Below, piece by piece: positions 24,451 through 34,165 of a stretch of DNA of 64,000 nucleotides. Numbering within the stretch: position 1 is the stretch's first letter; the number at the start of each line of letters is the position of its first letter. A model generated the notes under the pieces. The model made no database searches. It saw nothing but the letters and a program-made list of their open reading frames with translations, and had not been told where the DNA came from. This stretch comes from an uncultured Psychrobacter sp. (GTDB lineage: Bacteria; Pseudomonadota; Gammaproteobacteria; Pseudomonadales; Moraxellaceae), in NCBI RefSeq assembly GCF_947495825.1, contig NZ_CANMAH010000001.1, forward strand, positions 496,001-560,000, written 5' to 3'. The position numbers and the translations under genes were made by a program.

Positions 24451-25725
24451 CTATATAACTTGCCATAACCCTTCGACATTAATCTTATTTGCCTCGATAG
24501 TTGGATAATCCGTAAAATTCAATGTATAGCCGTCAGTTTTATTTGTCGCTGGCGTAATCTGACAAGTCGCGCCGAGTGGAAAGCTATGTTTTTTACTGAT
24601 ATGCCCAAAGCTCATGCCACTATAGATAGGTAGTCCAGTCAGCTTATGCAACTGACGTATGACCATCGCCACATCGTAACGTTTATCGTAGCTATCTTCA
24701 CCTGTGCCAGACAATGAGCCAAATACGATTGCTTGCTGATTCTGGAACACCCCTGCTAAATACAAATCATAGAGCATGCGCTCGATACGATAAGCCTGTT
24801 CGCCTACGTCTTCCAAAAATACAATGCCACCATCAATACGCGGCAAGTACTCGCTACCTGCCAGCGCTGATACCACGCTCAGATTACCACCCCAAATCGT
24901 TCCCGTGAGTGATTGAGTCTTATCAGTCGCCAGAATCGCTGGTAATTGCTTGCTGGTCAAATCTGCATTTTGAACACTAATGTTCAGATTAGGATTCGTC
25001 AGCGCTTCTACAAACTGCCGACAACTGATCTCATCAGGAGACGTTTTGCCAAACTCGCTATAGAGCATGGGACCTGCAAGCGAGCTCATTTGCCCTTTCG
25101 CCAGCAGTGCACACTGAATAGCGGTGACATCACTAAAGCCTGTCAGTATTGTGCCTTGCTCTCTCATAATGCGCCCCAGCGTTTGCCAGTCAATCATCGG
25201 CAGCAGACGCATTGCGCCATAGCCACCGCGTACACCCATAAGCAGTTTGGGTGCAGCAATCGCGCCAGTCGCAATATTTTGTAGATCAGTGGCTCGCTGC
25301 GTGTCCGTTCCTGCAAAGCGCAAATATTGTCGTCTGGTGATAGCAGGATTGTGTACATCAAAACCTGCGCAAGCCAAGCGCTCTAATGCCAATTGGTTAC
25401 GTTCATGACTACCGCCCACGTTGGAGCTGGCAAATAGACGCGTCTCAATAGTAGGTACTATGCAGTGCGATTTGGACGCTATTGACTGATTACTGTCTGT
25501 CAGCACCATTGGCAAGTCATCTTTGGTCAGCTGCATGCTGTCATTTTTATCGCTCGTTTTGTCTGCAGCTTTAATCGTTAAGCCTTGAGCGATACCTTGA
25601 GTTGCAAGTAGACCAGCACCTGTACTCACCCCTAAGCGACATAAAAATTGGCGGCGACTAAGCTCCTTATCAGCCGCAGTGGTCATATCAGTTTGTTTTA
25701 AAAGAGTCGGATTTTCTGTACGCAT
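24451..25725 (-). CDS. Tat-exported LD-carboxypeptidase (peptidase S66 family)
   Basis: A 424-residue protein. The N-terminus has a twin-arginine motif SRRQFLCRLG then a hydrophobic stretch to about residue 48, so Tat export is likely. The S66 (LdcA/MccF) core follows: GVRGGYGAMR, then GFSDVTAI with the candidate nucleophile Ser, WGGNLSVV, LEDVGEQAYRIERM and FGHISKKHSFPLGA carrying His. These enzymes cut the L,D bond in murein tetrapeptides or release modified amino-acyl groups. Export is unusual because LdcA is cytoplasmic in E. coli; this enzyme would act on periplasmic murein. Start alternatives exist at the second Met, residue 14. Confidence 0.85.
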   Translation of the reverse strand: MRTENPTLLKQTDMTTAADKELSRRQFLCRLGVSTGAGLLATQGIAQGLTIKAADKTSDKNDSMQLTKDDLPMVLTDSNQSIASKSHCIVPTIETRLFASSNVGGSHERNQLALERLACAGFDVHNPAITRRQYLRFAGTDTQRATDLQNIATGAIAAPKLLMGVRGGYGAMRLLPMIDWQTLGRIMREQGTILTGFSDVTAIQCALLAKGQMSSLAGPMLYSEFGKTSPDEISCRQFVEALTNPNLNISVQNADLTSKQLPAILATDKTQSLTGTIWGGNLSVVSALAGSEYLPRIDGGIVFLEDVGEQAYRIERMLYDLYLAGVFQNQQAIVFGSLSGTGEDSYDKRYDVAMVIRQLHKLTGLPIYSGMSFGHISKKHSFPLGATCQITPATNKTDGYTLNFTDYPTIEANKINVEGLWQVI

Positions 25726-25979
25726 ACTGAACTGTTACCTCAAAACTTATTTTAAAATAATGGTTTTAGAACAATGGCTTAATTATCAACGTTTTTAACA
25801 TTAACTTTATATAAATATCGCAGTTTGGCAGCTTTAATAGCGACAAGGATTGCATAACCCTATAACCATTGCCTATTACAACTGCAACAAATCATTAAAC
25901 AACCATGTTTGGTACTTACCATTACTCTTGTTATAGTAAATAGTAATGAATCATCCACCAATAATGAGAGGAGCCTAGT

Positions 25980-26435
25980 ATGGCTGGTAAAGAAAAAGAT
26001 AATAAGTCGCTTTTAGACAATATTAAACTCATCTTAAGTAAAGAAGATAGAATAAAGAATCAAGTCGACAATGATCGCGGTCTTGAGCGTTATGCTAAAG
26101 ATTTGATGCTACTTATGAGCTTGGTAAAAGATTATTATCAAGGTAATTATCGCAATATACCTTATAAAACTGTCTCAGCAGCAGCGGTTGGGTTGTTATA
26201 CGTCTTAAACCCTATTGATATTATTCCAGATTTTATACCTTTTATTGGTCAAGTTGATGATGCTTTGGTCATAGGGTTTTGCTTAAGAATGATAGAAAAA
26301 GACTTAAACAAATATAAAACTTGGAAAAACGAGCAATCAACGTCTAAAGATTCAACGTCTAAAGATGGTGCAAAGTCCGAAAATAAAGCGTCTGAAAATA
26401 AAGACAAAAATGCCAAAGCTAAGAAAAAACCCTAA
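25980..26435 (+). CDS. DUF1232 (YkvA-family) membrane protein
   Basis: A 151-residue protein with the DUF1232 core, YVLNPIDIIPDFIPFIGQVDDALV (residues about 80-103), preceded by a hydrophobic segment. The C-terminus is a Lys/Ser/Asn-rich tail with two near-repeats (STSKDSTSKD, SENKASENK). The function of the family is unknown. GAGAGGAGC precedes the ATG. It stands alone, with a terminator-like hairpin downstream. Confidence 0.9.
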   Translation: MAGKEKDNKSLLDNIKLILSKEDRIKNQVDNDRGLERYAKDLMLLMSLVKDYYQGNYRNIPYKTVSAAAVGLLYVLNPIDIIPDFIPFIGQVDDALVIGFCLRMIEKDLNKYKTWKNEQSTSKDSTSKDGAKSENKASENKDKNAKAKKKP

Positions 26436-26468
26436 TTATTAGAATATAATTAATGGTAACCTTAATCA

Positions 26469-26509
26469 TAAAAACACGGTCAATGAGTGCATCACTGACC
26501 GTGTTGTTG
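26469..26509 (+). terminator. Terminator-like hairpin after the DUF1232 gene
   Basis: AACACGGTCA (26473-26482) and TGACCGTGTT (26496-26505) form a perfect 10-base stem. The T-tract after it is weak (GTTGTTG). Confidence 0.6.
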
Positions 26510-26562
26510 TGCGCATTAAGCTTAAAACTCATAAACCATCATTAGTGAGTGACAACTAACAG

Positions 26563-26868
26563 TTAATCAGGCACGTCATAATTGGCGTTTTCTGGGTTGA
26601 GACCGAAAGAACAAACAAAAGTAGCAACGAGACTATTAATGATAATAAAGGGTAAATCAATGGTAACGTGGCCGAGTAGATAGCGTCCAATCAGCCACGA
26701 AACAACGAGCATAATAATAAAAAACGCGCCTAGATATCCTAAGATGACAGGATGCTTTAAACTATAGGGCTGCGCAGGCTTAGGTTGTTTACCAAGTACA
26801 TATATACGTATCGCCCAACCAGCGGCATAAGACAAACCACCTAAGACGACATAACTCAAAAAATTCAT
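26563..26868 (-). CDS. Small membrane protein, three predicted membrane helices
   Basis: A 101-residue protein with hydrophobic segments at about 2-24, 43-66 and 71-93. The first carries a Gly-rich GGLSYAAGW motif. A charged loop (YVLGKQPKPAQPYSLKHP) lies between the first two. No family recognised. It is 82 bases downstream of the preceding lipoprotein gene's stop on the same strand, so they may be cotranscribed. Confidence 0.65.
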   Translation of the reverse strand: MNFLSYVVLGGLSYAAGWAIRIYVLGKQPKPAQPYSLKHPVILGYLGAFFIIMLVVSWLIGRYLLGHVTIDLPFIIINSLVATFVCSFGLNPENANYDVPD

Positions 26869-26949
26869 ATTATCTAACTCTATTGCTTAATCACTGGCAA
26901 GATATTTTGGTCCGACTATGCTATATCTTTCATTAAAGACTGTCTGCTA

Positions 26950-27513
26950 TTAAAGGCTTTTAGTGCTTGGCCCAACATTATCGATGACAATATTGGCATG
27001 GGGATTGGCCAAAATATCTGTATTAACTTCATCACAATCTACCTGATAAATCGTATTGGCCCCTTTATAAATGTAAGACAAATACTCACTATCAAGCAAA
27101 GGGTCGATATTGGCATAGACAGGTTTGACATGTGCCATGACCAGCACTCTATCGGGACGACCGATGACTGCATCAACATTGTCAGGATCAATGGAGAAAA
27201 ATTTGGGTATCTCGCTATTATCCATAACTTCTAAAGGTTCAGCATTATCCCACACCCGTTCGGCAGTTGCAGGCTCCTTCATTTGCATAACCCACTTGCC
27301 TTGTTGCTGACTCACTTTGATTTGGGCAGGCTCGTCATTGCTGACGGTATAGCAGCCTTCAAATACAGATAGATCTGTCTTAGTCTTCGCTATCTCTGTT
27401 TCTGTAGTCGTACTGGTATCGTTACAACCTGACAGTAACAATGCACTAACGGTCATAGCACTGATGGCAAGCGTCGTAAACTTATGGCATATAACGTTTG
27501 AGCAATTGAACAT
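26950..27513 (-). CDS. Lipoprotein of unknown function
   Basis: A 187-residue protein with a signal peptide and lipobox LLLSGC (cleavage before Cys at about residue 30), then a Thr-rich linker and a folded domain (FEGCYTVSNDEPAQIKVSQQ..., with SIDPDNVDAVIG and VLVMAHVKPVY). The remaining Cys residues at about 53 and 159 could form a disulphide. The family is not recognised. It is divergent from the rnhA-dnaQ gene across a 328-base spacer. Confidence 0.75.
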   Translation of the reverse strand: MFNCSNVICHKFTTLAISAMTVSALLLSGCNDTSTTTETEIAKTKTDLSVFEGCYTVSNDEPAQIKVSQQQGKWVMQMKEPATAERVWDNAEPLEVMDNSEIPKFFSIDPDNVDAVIGRPDRVLVMAHVKPVYANIDPLLDSEYLSYIYKGANTIYQVDCDEVNTDILANPHANIVIDNVGPSTKSL

Positions 27514-27841
27514 GATAATATTATCCTACGTTAAAAAAGACTGAGGTATATGCAAATCCGCTTAAGCTAACAAGCGATGTCATGTCCTTATCTAACTCAT
27601 TTTAACAGAAAATACTGCCCTTTCTGTTTTGATATTTAGTTTTACAGTTTTATGGTGAGCGATGGCACATATAGGTCATGTATTTGGTATAATTGAGCGC
27701 AGTCATTCAATCAAATTACAATCAATCTACGATAGTATCAATATAGGGCACTATTAAGTCGCCTCTGTAGTGAGGGTCTTATATAGCCCTGAATTGCTCT
27801 ATTTATCGTGAGTTGATTGTCCGTTAAGCTTTTAGGTCATT
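27514..27841. other. Divergent promoter region, no gene
   Basis: This 328-base spacer lies between the minus-strand lipoprotein and plus-strand rnhA-dnaQ. It contains the extended -10 sequence at 27685-27693 described separately. AT-rich; nothing else recognised. Confidence 0.5.
27685..27693 (+). promoter_or_regulatory. Possible extended -10 promoter of rnhA-dnaQ
   Basis: TGGTATAAT fits the extended -10 pattern TGnTATAAT and lies 149 bases before the ATG. No good -35 box was seen, which extended -10 promoters can lack. Confidence 0.4.
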
Positions 27842-29470
27842 ATGTCAGACAACCATGCTCTATCATCATCACCTTTTGCTACTTCTGTCAGCGCATCTGC
27901 AAATGCGTCGACCACGAGTCAGCAAAATGAGACCAATCCGCTGGCAGTAAAAGCGAATACCACTGTTGCCTATACAGATGGCGCTTGTAAGGGCAATCCA
28001 GGCGCCGGTGGCTGGGGCGCGCACCTTATTTTTAGTGATGGACATACGCAAGACTTGTACGGTGGCGATAAAGAAACCACCAATAATCGTATGGAGCTGA
28101 TGGGTGCGATAAAAGCTTTAGAACACAGTCCTCAAAATCTAAAGCTTGAAATTTGGACCGACTCCAGCTACGTCAAAAACGGCATTACCCAGTGGATTGA
28201 AGGTTGGAAAAAGCGCGGATGGAAGACGGCAGGCAAAAAGCCTGTAGCCAATCAAGACTTGTGGCAACAGTTGGATAAGCTTTGTCAAGCACGTAATGTT
28301 GATTGGCACTGGGTTAAAGGTCATGCTGGGCACGCTGGCAATGAAAAAGCGGATGAGCTAGCCAATCTGGGCGTCACTTCTAGTAGCGAGCACTCATCTA
28401 CAGCGCGTTCTATAGATAACTTTGAACCTACTAACGATGATACCGCTAAAAAAAAAGCTAAAACAAGCGCTAATGACTGGTTAAATAATGATCCGTTAGG
28501 CTTTAATATGATGGATGAGGATTTAGATGAAGAGTCGTACGAAAACCCTTTAGATGAAATACCAGATAATAATGTTTTAAAGCCTGTATCAGTCAAGCAA
28601 CAACCAGACAATGCTACGCAGCCAGTGAGTATCGATACCATGACATCAGATGAGACAAATATAAACAGCGATACAACCATCATGTCAGTAGACTTGCCAA
28701 AATTCGATGGTGATACTGGTCGTGCTAACCCCAATTTTCGTCCGCTACTGCCAAAGCCTATCCATCGACACGAGCCCAATCGTCAGCTTGTCATGGATAC
28801 AGAGACGACAGGACTTGATCCTCTCAAAGGCGACCGCGTGATTGAGGTCGGCATTGTCGAAATAGTCGGTCGTAAGTTTACGGGCGAAAAGCTACATGTT
28901 TATATCAATCCGCAGCGCGGTATGGATGAGGAAGTCATTCGTATTCACGGTATCTCCGAAGCTTTTTTGGCAGATAAGCCAACTTTCGATCAGGTTGCTA
29001 AGGCGTTATACGACTTTATGGATGGCGCAGAAATCATCGCTCACAACGCCACGTTTGATATGAACTTTTTGAGCATGGAGTTTAGTAAAGTTGGTCTGAC
29101 AGACTTCGCCGAGCGTGTACAAGTCACTGACTCTTTGTTAATGGCAAAGCAGCAGTATCCTGGACAAAAAAACACATTGGATGCTTTGGTACGCCGATTA
29201 AACGTCGGTAAGCAGGATCGTACTTTTCACGGCGCTTTGTTAGATTCGGAGATCTTAGCTGAAGTTTATTTGGCAATGACGGGTGGACAGGTAACGCTAG
29301 CGATTGAAGAAGATACTCAAACGGAGGGTGGCAACACCGCTCATGCTAATTTTGCGAATTTGGCATCTTTATTGCTAGAGTCAACTGTAGATAACCATGC
29401 CAATCAAAACTGGTTTGCAGGTTTAGCAGAAGATTATCCTGAATTAAACGCTAGGCTATCGCAGTGGTAG
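27842..29470 (+). CDS. rnhA-dnaQ: Fused ribonuclease HI / DNA polymerase III epsilon subunit
   Basis: A 542-residue fusion. Residues 40-176 are RNase HI with the four catalytic acids D46, E85, D107 and D171 in [22 protein letters not shown] and EKADELA. An acidic, low-complexity linker follows at about 180-312. Residues 313-490 are a DnaQ 3'-5' exonuclease with D319-T-E321 (DTETTGLDP), [10 protein letters not shown] and [12 protein letters not shown]. Each part is separate in E. coli but adjacent there; I recall a fusion in Acinetobacter. The protein would combine proofreading with RNA-DNA hybrid removal. Residues 1-39 are a poorly conserved Ser/Thr-rich extension. Confidence 0.95.
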   Translation: MSDNHALSSSPFATSVSASANASTTSQQNETNPLAVKANTTVAYTDGACKGNPGAGGWGAHLIFSDGHTQDLYGGDKETTNNRMELMGAIKALEHSPQNLKLEIWTDSSYVKNGITQWIEGWKKRGWKTAGKKPVANQDLWQQLDKLCQARNVDWHWVKGHAGHAGNEKADELANLGVTSSSEHSSTARSIDNFEPTNDDTAKKKAKTSANDWLNNDPLGFNMMDEDLDEESYENPLDEIPDNNVLKPVSVKQQPDNATQPVSIDTMTSDETNINSDTTIMSVDLPKFDGDTGRANPNFRPLLPKPIHRHEPNRQLVMDTETTGLDPLKGDRVIEVGIVEIVGRKFTGEKLHVYINPQRGMDEEVIRIHGISEAFLADKPTFDQVAKALYDFMDGAEIIAHNATFDMNFLSMEFSKVGLTDFAERVQVTDSLLMAKQQYPGQKNTLDALVRRLNVGKQDRTFHGALLDSEILAEVYLAMTGGQVTLAIEEDTQTEGGNTAHANFANLASLLLESTVDNHANQNWFAGLAEDYPELNARLSQW

Positions 29471-29600
29471 AGCGCGTTACTGCGCATAACATAATTAGTT
29501 GGGCTAAGCCAGTCAGATGTCTATTGACATACTAAAGGGCCTGCTTTTATTAATAACTACTGCTAGAGTCGACTCTATTAACACTTTATGGAAAAAAACT

Positions 29601-31280
29601 ATGAGCCAGTCTGAGCAAACAATGTTGACCACCCCTGCCCTTAGTATCACTAACTTTAACTTGCCTTCTCTACATCTGCTGCATAATGAGATTACAGTCA
29701 TTCTAAGAGATGCTGAAAATCATCTTAGTGAATTTAACGATGATCAAGAACAAGTCTCTTTATTATTAGACTCTATTAGCGTATTAACACAACTGTCTTG
29801 TATTTTTAAGTTGATTGCATTGACTGGCGGACAGCTACTAAGTACAGCCATCGCACAAGGTCTACAACAGCTTTATGACAACAATAATAACAGTGACACC
29901 GCTTTGATTATGGACTTATCAGAGGCGATCATGACACTTGATCGTTATGTCGAGTTTGTACTATTGACCGAAACAGTTGAACCAACCCTACTATTACCAA
30001 TTATCAACAAACTTTATGCTCATAGTCAGCAAGATACGATCGATGCCAATTATTTTTCTGAATTTGGTAGCAGCAGCGTCATTATTGCCAACCCTAAACA
30101 GAACTTTAAGCCTTTAAGTGAGCTAAATCTTGATAGTGATTTACTCACCAATGCTTATCGTAGTGGTCTAAATGTAGTCCTTGCCAAACATGCGCCACTA
30201 ACAGCGGGTGCCCAGCAAAAACTTGATGCCATGAGTGCTGCTTGTGCAGTGATTGCCGCCCACACTGACAGTTTATTTTGGCAGGCGGCAAGTGCTGCCG
30301 TCACAGATATAAAAGACATCTTACCGTTAAGTGCTAGTCAAAAACATACACTTATCTACTTAGAGCAGCAGTTTTATAGCTATTTACCAATAATGGACTC
30401 CCGTTTTGCGGACTTAGTAAGTTTTGCTTGCCAGCGTGATAATCAACAAGCGCAAAAGCTATGCGCTCAGTACATAAACAATCAGCTTGACTCATCACAG
30501 CTCAAGCAGATGCAGCGCTTCTTATTTGGACCAAACCGTGCCATTACTGACACACTAAATGACATTATTCAAAACCAAATCAGCACTGTTAAAGAAAAAG
30601 TTGATAATTATGCCCGCGGTGATACACTTAGTCCTGCAGCGGTACAAGTAAGCTCAATCGCTGCCGATCTGATAGAGCTAAGCTCAATATTGCAGTTATT
30701 ATGCTTAGCTGATGCGGCAACTTCACTCAAAAATGTAGCTTCATCTGTAGCAAAATGGCAGGCGCCAACACCTGATGAGTTTGACTCTCTATTATTAGCA
30801 CTGATGCATGCAGAGAATGCTTCGAACGCGATGGCAAAAATACATACTCCAGGTGCTATTCATTTGGCAACGCATAGTCAGCATATCTCATTACACCAAA
30901 TAGATACGGCCTATGATACTTTGGTACAAGAGAGCCGTACAGCTCTATCAAGCACAGAGCAAGCAATTAACGACTATTTAATGGATGACAACCGTGACCT
31001 GCTAAACATTGAAAACATACCTGATTTGATACATCAAGTCGCGGGCGCAATACGCTTCTTACAATTGCCTACACCCGCAAATATGCTTAGCCAATTGTCT
31101 ACCAATATGCAAAAACGTCTTGAAAATGGTCAAAGTATAGATGATCGTACACTTGCTCATATAGCTGATGTACTCATGGCAGTAGACTATCGCTTAGATG
31201 GTTTTGAAAACAACCATCCTGTGAGCAAAAAATCGCTCGATGTTGCCCAGGATAGCTTAAGCCAGTTACTTGCCGCTTAA
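29601..31280 (+). CDS. fimL: FimL-like type IV pilus / twitching regulator
   Basis: About 559 residues, close to the 556 of Pseudomonas FimL. The N-terminus (LHNEITVILRDAENHLSEF then QLSCIFKLIALTGGQLLSTAI) resembles the Hpt-like repeats at the start of ChpA but without a phosphorylatable His motif, as in FimL. The protein is all-helical and rich in Leu, Ala, Gln and Asp, with no enzyme motif. FimL affects cAMP signalling and twitching in P. aeruginosa. The gene lies between rnhA-dnaQ and nudC, and I recall fimL next to nudC and close to rnhA-dnaQ in Pseudomonas. An in-frame upstream start at 29517 is possible but less likely. Confidence 0.7.
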   Translation: MSQSEQTMLTTPALSITNFNLPSLHLLHNEITVILRDAENHLSEFNDDQEQVSLLLDSISVLTQLSCIFKLIALTGGQLLSTAIAQGLQQLYDNNNNSDTALIMDLSEAIMTLDRYVEFVLLTETVEPTLLLPIINKLYAHSQQDTIDANYFSEFGSSSVIIANPKQNFKPLSELNLDSDLLTNAYRSGLNVVLAKHAPLTAGAQQKLDAMSAACAVIAAHTDSLFWQAASAAVTDIKDILPLSASQKHTLIYLEQQFYSYLPIMDSRFADLVSFACQRDNQQAQKLCAQYINNQLDSSQLKQMQRFLFGPNRAITDTLNDIIQNQISTVKEKVDNYARGDTLSPAAVQVSSIAADLIELSSILQLLCLADAATSLKNVASSVAKWQAPTPDEFDSLLLALMHAENASNAMAKIHTPGAIHLATHSQHISLHQIDTAYDTLVQESRTALSSTEQAINDYLMDDNRDLLNIENIPDLIHQVAGAIRFLQLPTPANMLSQLSTNMQKRLENGQSIDDRTLAHIADVLMAVDYRLDGFENNHPVSKKSLDVAQDSLSQLLAA

Positions 31281-31341
31281 CTATTGCAGATAAACATAGG
31301 CAACTTTTAGGTAACCCTCTCGCTGCTTTGGATAGCTATTT

Positions 31342-32337
31342 ATGACCACCGCCTTTGTGATTGATAACGAGACTGTACTGTGCCGCTATACTGCAAAAGG
31401 CTGGCGGCCTGTGCAAGTTTCTGTTTTGGCTATTAACAGTGATATTGTCAAAAAAGACCAAGCAGCAGAGTCAGCAAATGAGCTCTATCAGGTTGGCCGT
31501 GTCGAATTATTGGCAAGCTTAGCAGCAAGCAATTGGGAGACTAATGGGTCGCTAGCATTGGATACAAGCCCTGAGCCTATTGATGGCGATGATGTACCTG
31601 CTACCATTGCCATTACTTATGATTATGCGCAAACTCACGGCATTGCTATTCCCAACTTAACTAAAGACTCTCATAAGTCAACCGTATTGCAGACGCCATT
31701 AGCCCGTACTGAAGAGATAAACTTCATTACTTATAGGCAGCTTATCACCCAGCTACCAGTTGCTCTCTCGACGCAGCTGAGCCAAGCGATTCAATTGCTG
31801 CGCTGGCAAGCAGATACTCAGTTTTGTAGTCGCTGCAGCGCTTCGGTTACGGTAGCCAAATTTGGCGAGCGTGCGATGGTCTGTCCAGTCTGCCGCTTAC
31901 GCCAGTATCCACGAGTACAACCTTGTGTCATCACAGCCATCACCCGTCCAAACCCACAAACCGGTGAGATGCAGATACTCTTGGCACACCATCACCGCTA
32001 TGGTCGACCAAGCACGCAGCTTCAATATGGCTTGATTGCAGGCTTTGTAGAAGTAGGTGAAAGTCTAGAGCATGCCGTAATGCGAGAGGTGTTAGAAGAA
32101 GTAGGTATTCGCTTGACTGACATCCACTATGTCAGTAGCCAACCATGGCCATTTCCCTCAAACTTAATGCTAGGATTTCGAGCGTCTTATACAAGCGGTG
32201 AGATAGTCATACAAGAAGATGAGCTTTCGCACGCCGACTTCTTTGATATCTCAAACTTACCAAAGATACCTTTTAAAGGCAGTATTGCTTACGATTTAAT
32301 TGCACAAATTGCTCACGAACAAGGCATAATACTTTAG
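31342..32337 (+). CDS. nudC: NAD(+) diphosphatase / mRNA de-NADding enzyme NudC
   Basis: A 331-residue Nudix hydrolase. The zinc site is CSRCSAS and CPVCRLRQYPRV (about 172-195). The Nudix box is GFVEVGESLEHAVMREVLEEVGI, followed by the NudC signature SQPWPFPSNLMLGF. It cleaves NAD(H) to NMN and AMP and removes NAD caps from RNA. The N-terminal 160 residues are a divergent, variable domain. It starts 61 bases after the fimL-like stop and could be in one transcript. All motifs are complete, so function is likely conserved. Confidence 0.94.
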   Translation: MTTAFVIDNETVLCRYTAKGWRPVQVSVLAINSDIVKKDQAAESANELYQVGRVELLASLAASNWETNGSLALDTSPEPIDGDDVPATIAITYDYAQTHGIAIPNLTKDSHKSTVLQTPLARTEEINFITYRQLITQLPVALSTQLSQAIQLLRWQADTQFCSRCSASVTVAKFGERAMVCPVCRLRQYPRVQPCVITAITRPNPQTGEMQILLAHHHRYGRPSTQLQYGLIAGFVEVGESLEHAVMREVLEEVGIRLTDIHYVSSQPWPFPSNLMLGFRASYTSGEIVIQEDELSHADFFDISNLPKIPFKGSIAYDLIAQIAHEQGIIL

Positions 32338-32479
32338 CTTTATAGAATATATTAGCGTGTAATCAGTAGCATGCCATTATGAACAATACTCTTTTATGAT
32401 AGATTATCTATACTAGTAGCTACCAATAGTATAGTAGCTCTCACCCATTCTTTATGCCAGTTTTAAGGCCTTTGATTAA

Positions 32480-33358
32480 ATGCCCAGTGATATTCATACC
32501 CGTCTAACAAACTTGCCCATACTATTTGATACGTTAACTTTAGAGACGCTCCCAGCTGACACACAACAGCAAATTGCGTATGTTGATTCGTGTCTACCCC
32601 AGACGCAGTGCGGTCTTTGCGATCATCCTGATGGGTGTCTACCTTATGCTACCGCTATCGTTGTAAATGGTGAGCCACATAATAAATGTGTGCCTGGTGG
32701 TCAACCTGTTAGTGATGCGATTGCCCTTATTTTAGACGCAGATCACGCTACTTTGGATACTGTCTTTTCACAGAGTCAAACCTCAAATAGTGAGCACGGA
32801 CATCTGGTTGCTGTACCATCAAAGTGGCCAATAGATCCTACAACCGAGCGTCCGCATGAAGTACGGGCCGTTATTCGTGAAGATGATTGTATCGGTTGCA
32901 CAAAATGCATCCCAGCCTGTCCAGTCGATGCCATCGTTGGTACTGGCAAACATATGCATACGATTTTTACAGATTTGTGCACCGGTTGTGAGCTATGCAT
33001 TGCACCCTGCCCTGTTGACTGCATTGACCTCGTTCCTATTGAGCGTGAACTGTCAGCAGCAGAACGTATGCAAGAGCAAAACGAGCTACGCCAGCGTTAT
33101 CACACGCATCTTAGACGCGTAACTGAGCAACTGACCGATAGTAATAATAGTAGGCCTGTCGTCAGTATGGTAGAAGCCAAGCTAAATAACGCCAGTGCCC
33201 AAACTATTGATATCAATGAGCAGCAAGCAAAGAATACTATTGCTGCCGCCAAACTACGCAGTAAAATCAAAAAGCTAGAAAAACAGTTAAGCGTCCGTCC
33301 CAACCCAGAGAAAAGCGCCGAGTTGGCTACGTTGCAAGATCAACTATCTCAGTTATAG
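32480..33358 (+). CDS. RnfB-like ferredoxin, soluble, next to nth
   Basis: A 292-residue protein. The Fe-S domain (CLPQTQCGLCDHPDGC, about 38-53) and two [4Fe-4S] ferredoxin motifs (CIGCTKCIPACPVD near 137-150, CTGCELCIAPCPVD near 167-180) match RnfB/RsxB. The hydrophobic N-terminal anchor of RnfB is absent, and the last 100 residues form a helical Lys/Gln-rich tail not found in E. coli RsxB. No rnfA, C, D, G or E is near. In enterics the rsx operon also ends beside nth, so this looks like a reduced remnant that could supply electrons to the iron-sulfur endonuclease. Confidence 0.85.
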   Translation: MPSDIHTRLTNLPILFDTLTLETLPADTQQQIAYVDSCLPQTQCGLCDHPDGCLPYATAIVVNGEPHNKCVPGGQPVSDAIALILDADHATLDTVFSQSQTSNSEHGHLVAVPSKWPIDPTTERPHEVRAVIREDDCIGCTKCIPACPVDAIVGTGKHMHTIFTDLCTGCELCIAPCPVDCIDLVPIERELSAAERMQEQNELRQRYHTHLRRVTEQLTDSNNSRPVVSMVEAKLNNASAQTIDINEQQAKNTIAAAKLRSKIKKLEKQLSVRPNPEKSAELATLQDQLSQL

Positions 33359-33469
33359 TGTTAGTATTAGGGATAATTTGTCCGTATCCTGTTATCTTAT
33401 TTGATCTAATTTAGTATCGACCTTAACCACTATTAACATCAACAGCTATAAAAATATTGTCTATATCCT

Positions 33470-34165
33470 ATGAGCAAAACTGTCAAACACAAAACTGCAG
33501 ACACACCGCCATCGAGACGATTGCCCAATCGTAACGTACGACCGTTCTTTGAGAAGTTGGCTGCTACTATTGACGATCCCATTACCGAATTAAACTACAG
33601 TAATAATTTTGAGCTACTTATCGCAGTCATACTCTCTGCACAAGCGACTGATGTGAGTGTCAATATTGCAACCCAGCAGCTATACCCTGTCGCCAATACT
33701 CCTGAGGCTATATTGGCATTGGGTGAAGAAGGCCTAAAATCTTATATCAAAAATATTGGCTTATACAATGCCAAAGCCAAAAATGTGATCAAAACCTGTC
33801 GCGATTTAATAGTGAAGTTTGACAGCACCGTACCTGATAACCGTAAAGACTTAGAGTCGCTCGCTGGTGTGGGGCGCAAAACCGCTAACGTGGTCTTGAA
33901 TACTGCCTTTGGACAACCAACTATGGCAGTCGATACGCATATTTTCCGTGTTAGCAATCGCACGGGGCTGGCTACTGGTAAGAACGTCTTAATAGTAGAG
34001 AAAAAGCTGGTCGAGCGTATTCCAGAAGACCTATTGGTTGACGCTCATCACTACCTCATCTTGCATGGGCGCTATACCTGTCAAGCGCGTACCCCTAAAT
34101 GCGGAGCCTGTCCGGTTTATGAAGAATGTATGTTTAAGGACAAAGCTACGTTTGTAGAGATTTGA
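33470..34165 (+). CDS. nth: Endonuclease III (DNA glycosylase/AP lyase)
   Basis: A 231-residue protein. The helix-hairpin-helix is LESLAGVGRKTANVVL with the catalytic Lys in RKTA, and the catalytic Asp lies in AVDTHIFR. The C-terminal [4Fe-4S] cluster ligands are C-x6-C-x2-C-x5-C (CQARTPKCGACPVYEEC). It removes oxidised pyrimidines in base-excision repair. The N-terminal 25 residues are basic and slightly longer than in E. coli Nth. It follows the RnfB-like gene by 111 bases. Confidence 0.96.
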   Translation: MSKTVKHKTADTPPSRRLPNRNVRPFFEKLAATIDDPITELNYSNNFELLIAVILSAQATDVSVNIATQQLYPVANTPEAILALGEEGLKSYIKNIGLYNAKAKNVIKTCRDLIVKFDSTVPDNRKDLESLAGVGRKTANVVLNTAFGQPTMAVDTHIFRVSNRTGLATGKNVLIVEKKLVERIPEDLLVDAHHYLILHGRYTCQARTPKCGACPVYEECMFKDKATFVEI

